Part shown: in pieces, positions 6,368 to 14,446 of the stretch
Position numbering within the stretch: the first letter of the stretch is position 1
Layout: the number at the start of each line of letters is the position of its first letter
Assembly (NCBI GenBank): GCA_002403855.1
Contig: DHIO01000046.1
Coordinates: 85,891-116,139, forward strand
Reading direction: 5' to 3'
Origin: Acidimicrobiia bacterium UBA4744
GTDB taxonomy: Bacteria > Actinomycetota > Acidimicrobiia > Spongiisociales > UBA4744
Length of the DNA stretch: 30,249 bases
Position numbers and translations under genes: made by a program
The notes under the pieces: model-generated
The model's database searches: none
The model's input: the letters and a program-made list of their open reading frames with translations, nothing else
Told to the model about the DNA's origin: nothing

Positions 6368-7248
6368 GTAGCGAGAGAGTCGGTTCTTGCCGAACTCAAG
6401 TCGCGAGAGACGCGATCGATGTCGTTCTGGTATTTGAGTAACACGTGCAGGGTGTTCTCCACCGTTTCTGATTCGACCTCAGCGACTCCGAGAGCCAGCA
6501 GAGTGCGGGCCCAGTCGATCGACTCGCTCACGGAGGGGGGTTTCTTGAGCTGAATATTCCTGACGCTGCGCACCAGACGGGCAATCTGATCAGCCAGAAG
6601 CTCGCCAAGGCCCCCGACCCGGGCCAGCAGGATCTCCTTTTCCCGTTCGACGGACGGATAGCCGATGTGGAGGAAGAGGCACCGTCGCTTGAGAGCCTCG
6701 GATAGCTCGCGAGTGTTGTTCGAAGTCAGCACCACCAGAGGTTGTGTGGCGGCCGACACTGTGCCCAGCTCCGGAATCGAGACCTGAAAGTCGGACAGCA
6801 CCTCCAGCATGAGGGCCTCGGTCTCAACCTCGACCCGGTCTATCTCATCGATGAGCAGCACCACCGGATCAGCCGATCGAATCGCCTCGAGGAGCGGCCG
6901 GGCAAGGAGATAATCCTCGGAAAAGATGTCTTGTTCCAGCTCGCTCCACGCGGCGCTCTCATCCGCCTGGATCCGCAACAGCTGCTTCTTGTAGTTCCAT
7001 TCGTACAGCGCCTTCGATTCGTCCAAGCCTTCGTAGCACTGGAGGCGGATCAGTTTCCGATCGGTCAAGCCGGCCAGCGCCTTGGCCAGTTCGGTCTTCC
7101 CGACCCCGGCCGGACCCTCTACCAGGATGGGTTTGGCGAGTCGATCTGCAAGATAGACGACCTGAGCTATGCGATCGTCGGCCAGGTAGTCGAACCGGCG
7201 CAGTCCCTCCTTGACGTCGAGCGGGCTCTCCAAGCCCTGTTCGATCAT
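6364..7248 (-). CDS. MoxR-family AAA+ ATPase (CoxD-like)
   Basis: The 294-residue protein has Walker A GPAGVGKT at 45-52, Walker B LLIDEID at about 130-136, sensor 1 in LTSNNTRELSEAL and an arginine finger region in LKRRC. These are typical of MoxR chaperone ATPases, which work with a VWA partner. The partner is the next gene, joined by a 4-base overlap, and the start ATG overlaps the proA stop (ATGA). All three are therefore probably one translationally coupled unit, although proline synthesis has no obvious link to the pair. The client protein is unknown. Confidence 0.92.
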   Translation of the reverse strand: MIEQGLESPLDVKEGLRRFDYLADDRIAQVVYLADRLAKPILVEGPAGVGKTELAKALAGLTDRKLIRLQCYEGLDESKALYEWNYKKQLLRIQADESAAWSELEQDIFSEDYLLARPLLEAIRSADPVVLLIDEIDRVEVETEALMLEVLSDFQVSIPELGTVSAATQPLVVLTSNNTRELSEALKRRCLFLHIGYPSVEREKEILLARVGGLGELLADQIARLVRSVRNIQLKKPPSVSESIDWARTLLALGVAEVESETVENTLHVLLKYQNDIDRVSRDLSSARTDSLAT

Positions 7249-8486
7249 GTCCTTACCTGGCCGTCGCCAAACAGCAAGTACCGCTCCGACGTCAGCGACT
7301 CGAGACCCATCGGACCCCGTACGTGGAGCTTCTGCGTGGAAATTCCGATCTCGGCGCCAAACCCGAACTGTTCACCATCGGTGAACCTGGTCGAGGCATT
7401 GACCATGACGGCCGCCGCGTCTATGTCCTGAGTGAAGCGGGTAGCCGCCGAAACATCCTCTGTGACGATCGCTTCGGTGTGCCCGGTGCCGTAGGTGAGA
7501 ACGTGACCGATCGCCGCGTCGAGATCCGGAACCACACGAACCGACATGATGAGATCGTGATACTCGGTTCCCCAATCCTCCTCGGTGGCCGGCAGGATCT
7601 CACTGACCAGAGAACGAGCACGGTCGTCCCCCCGCAATTCCACCCCTGCGTCGAGGAGCAGGCGGGCGACGGCCGGAAGGAACTCGTCGACGACTGCTTC
7701 GTGAACCACCAGAGACTCCGCAGCGTTGCACACGCCCGGTCGCTGCACTTTCGAGTTGACCACTATGGATGCTGCCTTGCCGAGATCGGCTGCCGCATCG
7801 ACATACACGTGGCAGTTGCCTGCCCCGTCGATGACGAAGGGGACGGTTGCTTCAGCCTCGATCGCCGCGATCAATCCGGGCCCTCCGCGCGGTACGAGAA
7901 GATCGACCCATTCCCTGGCCTGCATGAGGGCTTGGGCGCCTTCCCGGGAGGTGTCCTCGATTACCTGAATAGCATGCTCTGGCAAGCCCTGCGCCGTCAG
8001 CACCGCCGTCAACGCCTCGCCGATGGCGGTATTGGATCCCAGCGCGTACGAGGAGCCCCGCAACAGGGCGGCATTGCCAGATTTCAGGCAGAGCCCCGCC
8101 GCGTCGGCAGTCACGTTGGGTCGCGCTTCATAGATAACGGCAACCACGCCGAGTGGTACTCGCACGCGCTGCAATCGGATTCCGTTGGCCAGATTCCATC
8201 CGCCGGTGATCATGCCGACCGGGTCGGGCAGACGTGCCACCGATCGCAAGCCATCGGCCATTCCCCGGATTCGATTCTCGTTGAGCAGGAGCCGGTCGAG
8301 CAAAGCTTCCGACACGCCTTCGGAACGGGCTTCCTCCATGTCCCCGGCGTTAGCCGAGAGAATCGAAGAGGCGCGCCGTTCAACTTCAACGGCCATCGCA
8401 ACGAGAAGATCCCGCTTCGCTTCGCCCGTCAGGCGGGCCAGAGAGCGTCCGGCCGCCCGTGCTTGCCTTCCAAGTTCGTTGATCAT
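7245..8486 (-). CDS. proA: Glutamate-5-semialdehyde dehydrogenase (gamma-glutamyl phosphate reductase)
   Basis: ProA reduces gamma-glutamyl phosphate with NADPH in the second step of proline synthesis. The start is ATG 8486 (413 residues); a longer upstream frame overlaps the divergent trkA gene and is rejected. The catalytic cysteine is C253 in VQRPGVCNAAESLV, and the family motifs YEARPNVTADAAGLCLKSGN and FGFGAEIGISTQKLHVRGPM are intact. Its usual partner proB lies 6.5 kb away at 14977-16116 with the Trk block between. The start has no Shine-Dalgarno and sits 6 bases after TACACT, so the transcript is likely leaderless. Confidence 0.97.
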   Translation of the reverse strand: MINELGRQARAAGRSLARLTGEAKRDLLVAMAVEVERRASSILSANAGDMEEARSEGVSEALLDRLLLNENRIRGMADGLRSVARLPDPVGMITGGWNLANGIRLQRVRVPLGVVAVIYEARPNVTADAAGLCLKSGNAALLRGSSYALGSNTAIGEALTAVLTAQGLPEHAIQVIEDTSREGAQALMQAREWVDLLVPRGGPGLIAAIEAEATVPFVIDGAGNCHVYVDAAADLGKAASIVVNSKVQRPGVCNAAESLVVHEAVVDEFLPAVARLLLDAGVELRGDDRARSLVSEILPATEEDWGTEYHDLIMSVRVVPDLDAAIGHVLTYGTGHTEAIVTEDVSAATRFTQDIDAAAVMVNASTRFTDGEQFGFGAEIGISTQKLHVRGPMGLESLTSERYLLFGDGQVRT

Positions 8487-8492
8487 GGGGCG

Positions 8493-8498
8493 AGTGTA
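8493..8498 (-). promoter_or_regulatory. Probable -10 element for leaderless proA transcript
   Basis: TACACT on the minus strand is followed by 6 bases and then the proA ATG. This matches the TANNNT-N6/7-start layout of leaderless actinobacterial genes, and no ribosome-binding site is present. It lies in the 88-base divergent region shared with trkA. Confidence 0.5.
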
Positions 8499-8520
8499 AT
8501 GGTCCGGTCTTCGGATGGGC

Positions 8521-8548
8521 TTGGTCGCAAGGACGGGGAAGCTACCCT
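8521..8548 (+). promoter_or_regulatory. Possible promoter of the Trk block
   Basis: TTGGTC (8521-8526), 16 bases, then TACCCT (8543-8548), in the divergent proA/trkA gap and 26 bases before the trkA ATG. The fit to a housekeeping sigma promoter is moderate. Confidence 0.35.
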
Positions 8549-8574
8549 TACCGACCAGCCCTGCGAGGAAGCCC

Positions 8575-9900
8575 ATGAGGATCGTCATCGTTGGAGCCGG
8601 AGCGGTTGGATCATCATTGGCCGAGCGTCTCTCCGGCGAAGGCCAGGACGTAGTCATCATCGAGGCCGACCGAGAGAAGGCGGCCGAAGTCCAGGAAACC
8701 CACGATGCCTTGGTCTTGACCGGGAACGGTTCGAGCCAGCACGTGCTGACGGAGGCAGAGGTCGAAAAAGCCGATCTCCTGATCGCCGTCTCCAACAACG
8801 ACGGCGCCAACATCCTTGCTTGCCACACCGCCAAGGGACTGGGAGTCAAACGGACCGTCGCCCGGGTCGAGGACCCGAGCTTGCACGAGGGTCTCGAGAC
8901 CCTTGGTGTCGATGTGGTGATCGACACCGGAGAAGCGGGAGCCCGCGAGCTGGTCGGTCTCGTCCGACAGGCGGGGGTCTCCGATCTCGTCGAGTTCGCC
9001 AACGGCAAGCTGTCCCTGATCGGAGGCACGGTTCAGGGTTCCTCGCCGCTGGCGGGACGCTCGCTGGCCGAGTCGCGCCGCCTGACGGACTGGGACTGGG
9101 TGCTCACCGCCGTCGTACGGCATGGGGTTACCACCGTGGCCCATGGGCAGACTGTGATCGAAGAAGGCGACCACGTACTGTTGATGGTGGCGGCAGATGA
9201 CGCCGGCCGGGTCGGGTCGCTGATCGGTCTCGCTCGTCATCCGATTCGGCGTGTGTTCGTCGTCGGAACGACCCGACTCGCCATCCGGACCGTCGAGCAT
9301 GTTGTGAACGAAGGGTTCGACGTCATCGTGATCGACTCCGACCATGACCGATGCCGAACCCTCGCCGAGCGATACGCACGACCGTTATTCGTGTGCGGAG
9401 ATCCAACCGATCCTGCTACCTACACGGATTTCGACCCAAGTGAACGTGACATGCTGCTGGCGCTGACCGGTTGGGATGAGGTCAATATTGTGGCCAGCTT
9501 GGTTGCCAAGGCTCAGGGAATGGCGACGGTCGTGGCACGCTTCAACCGGATCGAATACGTGGCACTGCTCTCCGGCCGTGGGATAGACGCAGCCGTATCT
9601 GCGAGGCTGGCGGCGGCCAACGCCATCCTCCGTTTCGTGCGCCGAGGACTCATTCATTCAGTGGCCACATTCAAGGACACCGCAGCCGAGGCAATCGAGA
9701 TCGAGGCCGAACCCCACGCCCGGCTCGTCGGCAAGGCAGTCAAGGAACTTGCCCTACCCCGAGGAGCCGTCATCGGAGGCGTCCTGCGGGACGGTCGGGC
9801 GTTCGTGCCGGAGGGTTCAACGGTCATTGCGCCCCGAGACCATCTGATCTTCTTCGCGCTGCCCGACGCCATCCACCAGGTGGAGAGGCTGTTCACCTAG
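8575..9900 (+). CDS. trkA: TrkA, potassium uptake regulatory subunit (two RCK repeats)
   Basis: TrkA is the cytoplasmic nucleotide-binding ring that gates TrkH. The start is ATG 8575 with GAGGAA upstream, giving 441 residues; an earlier in-frame ATG at 8515 is inside the promoter region. It has two RCK_N-RCK_C units: the first Rossmann motif is GAGAVGSSLAERL with VIIEAD ending the second strand, and the second begins at about residue 222 (RRVFVVGTTRLAIRTVEHV) with a less regular glycine motif. RCK_C segments follow each, the last ending at IHQVERLFT. It overlaps the trkH start by one base, so the pair is co-translated. A sodium/lithium-type family misassignment is unlikely. Confidence 0.94.
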   Translation: MRIVIVGAGAVGSSLAERLSGEGQDVVIIEADREKAAEVQETHDALVLTGNGSSQHVLTEAEVEKADLLIAVSNNDGANILACHTAKGLGVKRTVARVEDPSLHEGLETLGVDVVIDTGEAGARELVGLVRQAGVSDLVEFANGKLSLIGGTVQGSSPLAGRSLAESRRLTDWDWVLTAVVRHGVTTVAHGQTVIEEGDHVLLMVAADDAGRVGSLIGLARHPIRRVFVVGTTRLAIRTVEHVVNEGFDVIVIDSDHDRCRTLAERYARPLFVCGDPTDPATYTDFDPSERDMLLALTGWDEVNIVASLVAKAQGMATVVARFNRIEYVALLSGRGIDAAVSARLAAANAILRFVRRGLIHSVATFKDTAAEAIEIEAEPHARLVGKAVKELALPRGAVIGGVLRDGRAFVPEGSTVIAPRDHLIFFALPDAIHQVERLFT

Positions 9901-11396
9901 TGCCGGGTATGGGAAAGAATTCCGGAGGAGTCCGCCGCCGGCGGCCGGAACGGTTCCCCATGTTGCAGCGTCTGTCCTATATCACCGGAGCAGTTGTTGC
10001 CGGAGCAGGGGTTGCGATGGTTCCCCCCGCCGTCGTGGCCTTTTTCTATCGAGAGACCACCGAGGCGGTTCAGATTCTGATCGCCGCTCTCATCACCATC
10101 GTCGCCGGTGTCTTGGGATGGCGTGTCGTCGGCCGACAGGGGCAGATCACCGCCAAGGAAGGGTTTGCCGCGGTCGGGCTGGCGTGGTTTGCCATGGCTG
10201 CTTTCGGGACGCTGCCGTACCTCCTGACCGGATCGATCGAGAGCGTGACACAGGCGTTCTTCGAAACGGCGGCCGGTTTCACTACCACCGGCGCCTCCGT
10301 GGTGCCCGATCCGTCGGTGCTGTCACACGGCATTCTGATCTGGCGATCCGAAACGCAGTGGATCGGCGGAATGGGCATCATCGTGTTGTCGATCGCCATC
10401 CTGCCGCTGCTGGGCGTAGGAGGTGTTCAACTCGCCAAAGCGGAATCACCCGGCCACCAACCTGATCGCCTCACACCCCGCTTTCGGGAAACGGCCAAGC
10501 GCTTGTGGTACGTGTATGTCGGGTTCACTGCCCTCGAAGCCACCCTGCTCGCCCTGGGGGATATGACCTTGTTCCAGGCGGTGGCCCACGCAATGACCAC
10601 CATGTCCACGGGGGGATTCGGAACCGAAGCAACTTCGATCACCGGGTTCAGTCCCTACACGCAATGGGTAATCATCGTGTTCATGTTCATGGCCGGGGCT
10701 TCATTTGCCCTCCACTACCGGGCTTTGCGGGCACCCGTCCGGTACCTGAGGAGCGCAGAGTTCCGCCTCTACGCTGCCCTGATTCTGGCCGCGACGATCG
10801 TGGTCACCGTCGTCATCATTGGCAGCGGGCCCTTCGAAAAGGCCGTTCGAGACGCTCTCTTCACCGTCACCTCACTGATGACTACGACCGGATACGCCAC
10901 GGCCGATTTCGGCTCGTGGGTGCCCGGACTGGAGATCCTCGCAGTCGGTCTCATGTTCCTGGGCGGTATGGCCGGTTCCACTGCGGGAGGGGTCAAGACG
11001 TTCCGAATCGCGGTTCTGACCAAAGCCGCTTCGGCCGACCTCCGCCGCATTGTTCATCCCCGCGGCGTCTTCGTCACCCGGTTCGGCAAGGAGACCGTGT
11101 CCGACTCCGTCATGGAGAGCATCCAGACGTTCTTCCTGTTCTACATGTTCCTCTTCATGTCGGGGACCGTGGTCCTGGGTCTCATGAGCTCCAGCCTGGA
11201 TCTGGTGACCTCGGCCTCGGCCGTTGCCTCATCACTCAGCAACATCGGCCCCGGACTCGGCCAGGTCGGACCCACCGGCAACTACCTGGCTATTCCGGAC
11301 GCGGGCAAGTGGCTCTTGTCGTTCCTCATGATCACCGGCCGGCTGGAGATCTTCCCAGTCGTGCTGCTCTTCACCCGCTACTTGTGGAAGGGTTGA
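9900..11396 (+). CDS. trkH: TrkH potassium uptake channel subunit, copy 1
   Basis: The 498-residue integral membrane protein contains the four pore-loop (selectivity filter) segments of the TrkH/KtrB superfamily: GFTTTGASVV, MSTGGFGTEA, LMTTTGYATADF and LSNIGPGLGQVG. It also has the late signature GGMAGSTAGGVKTFR. The GTG start at 9900 shares its G with the trkA stop (TAGTG). ATG 9909 or 9960 are alternatives; the first 20 residues are basic and cytoplasmic. It forms the K+ pathway across the inner membrane with TrkA as the gating ring. Confidence 0.95.
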   Translation: MPGMGKNSGGVRRRRPERFPMLQRLSYITGAVVAGAGVAMVPPAVVAFFYRETTEAVQILIAALITIVAGVLGWRVVGRQGQITAKEGFAAVGLAWFAMAAFGTLPYLLTGSIESVTQAFFETAAGFTTTGASVVPDPSVLSHGILIWRSETQWIGGMGIIVLSIAILPLLGVGGVQLAKAESPGHQPDRLTPRFRETAKRLWYVYVGFTALEATLLALGDMTLFQAVAHAMTTMSTGGFGTEATSITGFSPYTQWVIIVFMFMAGASFALHYRALRAPVRYLRSAEFRLYAALILAATIVVTVVIIGSGPFEKAVRDALFTVTSLMTTTGYATADFGSWVPGLEILAVGLMFLGGMAGSTAGGVKTFRIAVLTKAASADLRRIVHPRGVFVTRFGKETVSDSVMESIQTFFLFYMFLFMSGTVVLGLMSSSLDLVTSASAVASSLSNIGPGLGQVGPTGNYLAIPDAGKWLLSFLMITGRLEIFPVVLLFTRYLWKG

Positions 11397-11432
11397 ACGA
11401 CCGGCATCCAACCTGCCCCGCGTTGGAATCCC

Positions 11433-11438
11433 TATCAT
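11433..11438 (+). promoter_or_regulatory. Probable -10 element for leaderless trkA-type transcript
   Basis: TATCAT is followed by 7 bases and the GTG start at 11446, with no ribosome-binding site. It lies in the 49-base gap after trkH copy 1. It could start a separate transcript for the second half of the Trk block. Confidence 0.5.
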
Positions 11439-11445
11439 CTTCTGA

Positions 11446-12105
11446 GTGCGCATCGTTATCGCCGGTTCCGGCCGCGTTGGAGGGGAGCTCGCTCATGCAC
11501 TAGCCGCCAACGGTCATGACGTCGCCGTAGTCGACATCTCGAAGCCCGCGCTCGACAACCTCGGCTCAACTTTCAACGGATCGGTCCATCTCGGTCTCGC
11601 TTACGACGTGGCGGTTCTCAAAGAGGCGGGGATCGAGTTCGCGGATGCGTTTGTGGCCGTCACCGACTCGGACAACGCCAACTTGATGGCCGTCCAACTG
11701 GCCAAGGAAGTCTTCATGGTTCCCAAGACCATCGCCCGACTCGATGATCCAGATCGGGAGCGAGCCTATCGCCAACTCGACGTCGCCTACGTCCCGGCCT
11801 CCACTTTGGTATCAAAAGTGGTGTACGAGCAGATCATCGAGCAGGAGTTCCAGTTTCACGTCACATTCGAAGATGGCGAGACCGAGATTGTGGACATGCG
11901 CATGGGCCCCGCCGCCGAGGGTCTGCGTATGACGGACCTGGAGATCGGCGAGCGGCTCCGGGTCGCGGCCATCAGACGAAAGGGACAGACCTTCATTCCC
12001 ACACCAGACTCCCTTTTGAGGGACGGCGATCTGGTGGTGGCAGCCGCCCGCAGAGGTGTCTTCAGCAAAGTGCGCCGCTATCTGGCGACCGGTGAGGAAC
12101 AGTGA
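11446..12105 (+). CDS. Half-size TrkA (single RCK), CeoB-like
   Basis: This 219-residue protein has one RCK_N domain (MRIVIAGSGRVGGELAHAL at the start, VAVVDIS ending the second strand) and one RCK_C domain (about 140-215). Its size and pairing with the next gene recall ceoB/ceoC, the two half-size TrkA genes of mycobacteria. The GTG start is preceded by TATCAT at the spacing of a leaderless promoter, so this gene may begin a second operon. It probably forms the gating ring with the neighbouring half-size TrkA for TrkH copy 2, but which ring pairs with which channel cannot be read from the sequence. Confidence 0.93.
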   Translation: MRIVIAGSGRVGGELAHALAANGHDVAVVDISKPALDNLGSTFNGSVHLGLAYDVAVLKEAGIEFADAFVAVTDSDNANLMAVQLAKEVFMVPKTIARLDDPDRERAYRQLDVAYVPASTLVSKVVYEQIIEQEFQFHVTFEDGETEIVDMRMGPAAEGLRMTDLEIGERLRVAAIRRKGQTFIPTPDSLLRDGDLVVAAARRGVFSKVRRYLATGEEQ

Positions 12106-12776
12106 GAACCCTCATCGTCGGCGGAGGCAAAGTCGGGGCGTACCTCGCCCGAGCCCTGAGCTCGGCCGGGCACACCGTCACTATCATCGAAGCCGACCCC
12201 GCCAAGGCACAGAGCCTGGGCGATCAATCCCGATTCCTCGTTCTGGCCGGCGACGGAACCGACGTTGACGTGCTCAACAATGCCGGCGCGGCCCGATCAG
12301 ACTGGGTTCTCGGAGTGACGGGAAGGGATGAGGACAATCTGGTCGCCTGCCAGTTGGCCAAGACGCTGGGCGCCGAGCGAATCATTGCCCGACTCAACGA
12401 CCCGCGGAACCGTCCGACCTTCGAGGCGTTGAGCCTCCCGGTGGTGGCCGTCACCGACCTCATCGTCGACGTCATTTCGCAGGAAGTTCGGGTTGAGATC
12501 TCCGAGCTCGAGCGCCTCCGACTGCTCGGGGCCGGCAAGCTCAGCCTCGTCGAAATCGACATTCCCGACGATGCCGAGGTCCGCTCCGTGCTGGAGATCG
12601 ACCTGCCGCCTCAGTCGGTGCTGGTGACGCTGCTGCGGGCAGAAGAAGTATCGGTCCCGAACGCCGGTACCCAACTCCGGCCCGGCGATCGGGTCCTGGC
12701 CGTCACTGCTATCGAACATGAAGCCGATCTGCGCGAAGCCCTCACAACCGGCTTCTACGCAAAGGAGAAGGCTTGA
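12102..12776 (+). CDS. Half-size TrkA (single RCK), CeoC-like
   Basis: The product has 224 residues with RCK_N (MRTLIVGGGKVGAYLARAL, TIIEAD) and RCK_C (about 140-215, ending near LAVTAIEHEADLREAL). The GTG start overlaps the stop of the previous half-size TrkA by 4 bases (GTGA), and GAGGAAC upstream serves as ribosome-binding site. The two adjacent half-size genes differ clearly from one another, so they are an old pair rather than a recent duplication. Probably a cytoplasmic nucleotide-binding regulator of K+ uptake. Confidence 0.93.
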   Translation: MRTLIVGGGKVGAYLARALSSAGHTVTIIEADPAKAQSLGDQSRFLVLAGDGTDVDVLNNAGAARSDWVLGVTGRDEDNLVACQLAKTLGAERIIARLNDPRNRPTFEALSLPVVAVTDLIVDVISQEVRVEISELERLRLLGAGKLSLVEIDIPDDAEVRSVLEIDLPPQSVLVTLLRAEEVSVPNAGTQLRPGDRVLAVTAIEHEADLREALTTGFYAKEKA

Positions 12777-12798
12777 CCCTCTATCAAGCGGACCGTCC

Positions 12799-12948
12799 AT
12801 GACCGGTATGCCGGGAGCATCGAGACCCTCTGGGCGCTCGACTCTCTGGGGAGCGATCAGCACCCTCATACTCGAGGGATTGGTGGTCGCCGTTCTGGCG
12901 GTCGTGGGGACTGGCATCGCCGCCCTCATGTTGTTGCTCACCGGGTAG
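12799..12948 (+). CDS. Small membrane protein in the Trk block (49 aa)
   Basis: From ATG 12799 (or 12808) to TAG 12946-12948 there is a 49-residue frame. It has a short polar N-terminus (MTGMPGASRPSGRS) and one long hydrophobic segment of about 28 residues, LILEGLVVAVLAVVGTGIAA at its heart. It fills the gap between the half-size TrkA and trkH copy 2, and its stop lies 4 bases before the trkH start. The tight placement and clean membrane segment support a real gene. By analogy it could be a small stabilising subunit like KdpF, but there is no sequence evidence for that. The ribosome-binding site is weak (GCGGAC). Confidence 0.6.
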   Translation: MTGMPGASRPSGRSTLWGAISTLILEGLVVAVLAVVGTGIAALMLLLTG

Positions 12949-12952
12949 GAGA

Positions 12953-14446
12953 ATGCTGATCCGTCCGACCGCCGAGGATCTGCGGTTGATCGGGTGCAAC
13001 CTGGGTCGCGTGCTCGTGGTAGTCGCCGGGACCGGCCTGGTGCCGCTGGCTTGGGCTCTCGTCGCCGGGGAGTCGGCTCCGGCGGCATCGTTCCTGGTGA
13101 TGATCGGTGCCTTCGGAACGTTGGGGTTTGCCTTGATGCTGAGACCGCCCCACACCGATCAACTGGAGTGGAGCCACGGGATGGTAGTCGTCGGGCTGAC
13201 CTGGCTGATCGTGCCCGCCCTCGGCGCCATCCCGCTCGTACTGTCGGGCCACTACGGGTCGTTCATCGATCCCTACTTCGACGCAATGAGCGGCTTGACC
13301 ACCACCGGCTTGACGTTGATTCAGGACCTCGATCATCTGGCCACGTCGCTCAACTTCTGGAGGCATCTCCTCCACTTCCTGGGCGGACAGGGCATCGTGA
13401 TCGCAGTCCTCAGCGTCTTCGCCGGGGGCGGGGCGATGACCCTGTACTACGGGGAAGCGCGCGATGACCGGATCCTCCCATCGGTCCGTTCGACTGCCCG
13501 TTTCATCTGGCTGGTCAGTGCCGTTCACGCTGTCGTTGGTATCACTGCACTGGGCGTCGTCGGCCGCTTCGTACTCGGGTTCCGTCCCGGCCGGGCAGTC
13601 TTTCACAGCGTCACAATCTTCATGGCGGCCTTCGATACCGGCGGGTTCGCGCCGCAGAGCACCAGCCTCGCCTACTACCACTCCGGCGTCTTCGAAGCTG
13701 CAAGCGCGGTTCTGATGGTGGCCGGAGCTCTGAGTTTCGGACTTCATTTTGCGTTGTGGAGAGGGGGTCGGAAGGTGGGGACCAACCTCGAAGTCCGTAC
13801 CATCCTCGCTACCTTTCTGGGAACTCTCCTGCTCACCATGGGCGGACTGGCCGGCGCGGGGATCTATCAATCCCTCTCCGGCCTGAGCAGGCAGGGATTC
13901 TTCCAGGTCCTCTCGGCCCACACTGGAACGGGGTTTGCGACCGTACCGACGGCGGAACTGGCGTCGTGGGGTGGTCTGGCGTTTGCCGGTATGGCGATCG
14001 CCATGGCGCTCGGTGGAATGGGTTCGTCTACAGCCGGAGGTGTCAAGTCGCTGCGGGTCGGATTGACCGTCAAGGCGCTGAGCGCGCAGGTCCGCCAGAT
14101 TCTGCTCCCGGAAGGAGCCGTGATCTCTACCCGGTACTCGCACCATGGCTGGAGGCAGTTGAATCCCGGTCTGGTCCAGGCCGTAATGGGGGTTTCCCTC
14201 CTCTATGTCGCCCTCTATCTCCTGGGCGCGGGAGCGGGACTGATCTATCAACTCCCCCTGCAGTCGGCACTGTTTGAGTCGGTCAGTGCCGGGGCGAATG
14301 TTGGGCTGTCCGTCGGGATCACCGAACCATCGATGCCGGTGTTCCTCAAGTTGACCTATTTGTTCCAGATGTGGGCAGGCCGCCTCGAGTTTGTGGCGGT
14401 CTTCTCCCTGATCGGCTTCATGTTCGCACTGGCGCGGGGAAAGTGA
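12953..14446 (+). CDS. TrkH potassium uptake channel subunit, copy 2
   Basis: The 497-residue protein has about ten membrane segments and the four filter loops: SGLTTTGLTL, AAFDTGGFAPQS, SAHTGTGFATV and SAGANVGLSVG, plus the signature GGMGSSTAGGVKSLR. It differs widely from the trkH at 9900 (for example in loops 2 and 4), so it is a distinct paralogue, perhaps with different ion affinity or regulation. The ATG at 12953 follows the small membrane protein by 4 bases. The stop shares one base with the next gene's ATG (TGATG). Confidence 0.93.
   Translation: MLIRPTAEDLRLIGCNLGRVLVVVAGTGLVPLAWALVAGESAPAASFLVMIGAFGTLGFALMLRPPHTDQLEWSHGMVVVGLTWLIVPALGAIPLVLSGHYGSFIDPYFDAMSGLTTTGLTLIQDLDHLATSLNFWRHLLHFLGGQGIVIAVLSVFAGGGAMTLYYGEARDDRILPSVRSTARFIWLVSAVHAVVGITALGVVGRFVLGFRPGRAVFHSVTIFMAAFDTGGFAPQSTSLAYYHSGVFEAASAVLMVAGALSFGLHFALWRGGRKVGTNLEVRTILATFLGTLLLTMGGLAGAGIYQSLSGLSRQGFFQVLSAHTGTGFATVPTAELASWGGLAFAGMAIAMALGGMGSSTAGGVKSLRVGLTVKALSAQVRQILLPEGAVISTRYSHHGWRQLNPGLVQAVMGVSLLYVALYLLGAGAGLIYQLPLQSALFESVSAGANVGLSVGITEPSMPVFLKLTYLFQMWAGRLEFVAVFSLIGFMFALARGK

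Noticed and set aside
7245..9029. 594-residue frame for proA with a long N-terminal extension
   Set aside because: The first 181 residues are antisense to trkA, low-complexity and unrelated to ProA; the family start MINELG at 8486 has a matching leaderless promoter.
7323..9200. 625-residue plus-strand frame over proA and trkA
   Set aside because: Arginine/glycine-rich shadow translation of the opposite strand and of trkA in another frame; no recognisable domain.
10505..11503. 332-residue plus-strand frame inside trkH copy 1
   Set aside because: Out-of-frame reading of trkH with Arg/His/Pro-rich composition and no family features.
12938..14251. 437-residue minus-strand frame opposite trkH copy 2
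   Set aside because: Composition (His/Gln/Gly/Asp-rich, no hydrophobic core) is that of an antisense shadow of a membrane protein gene.
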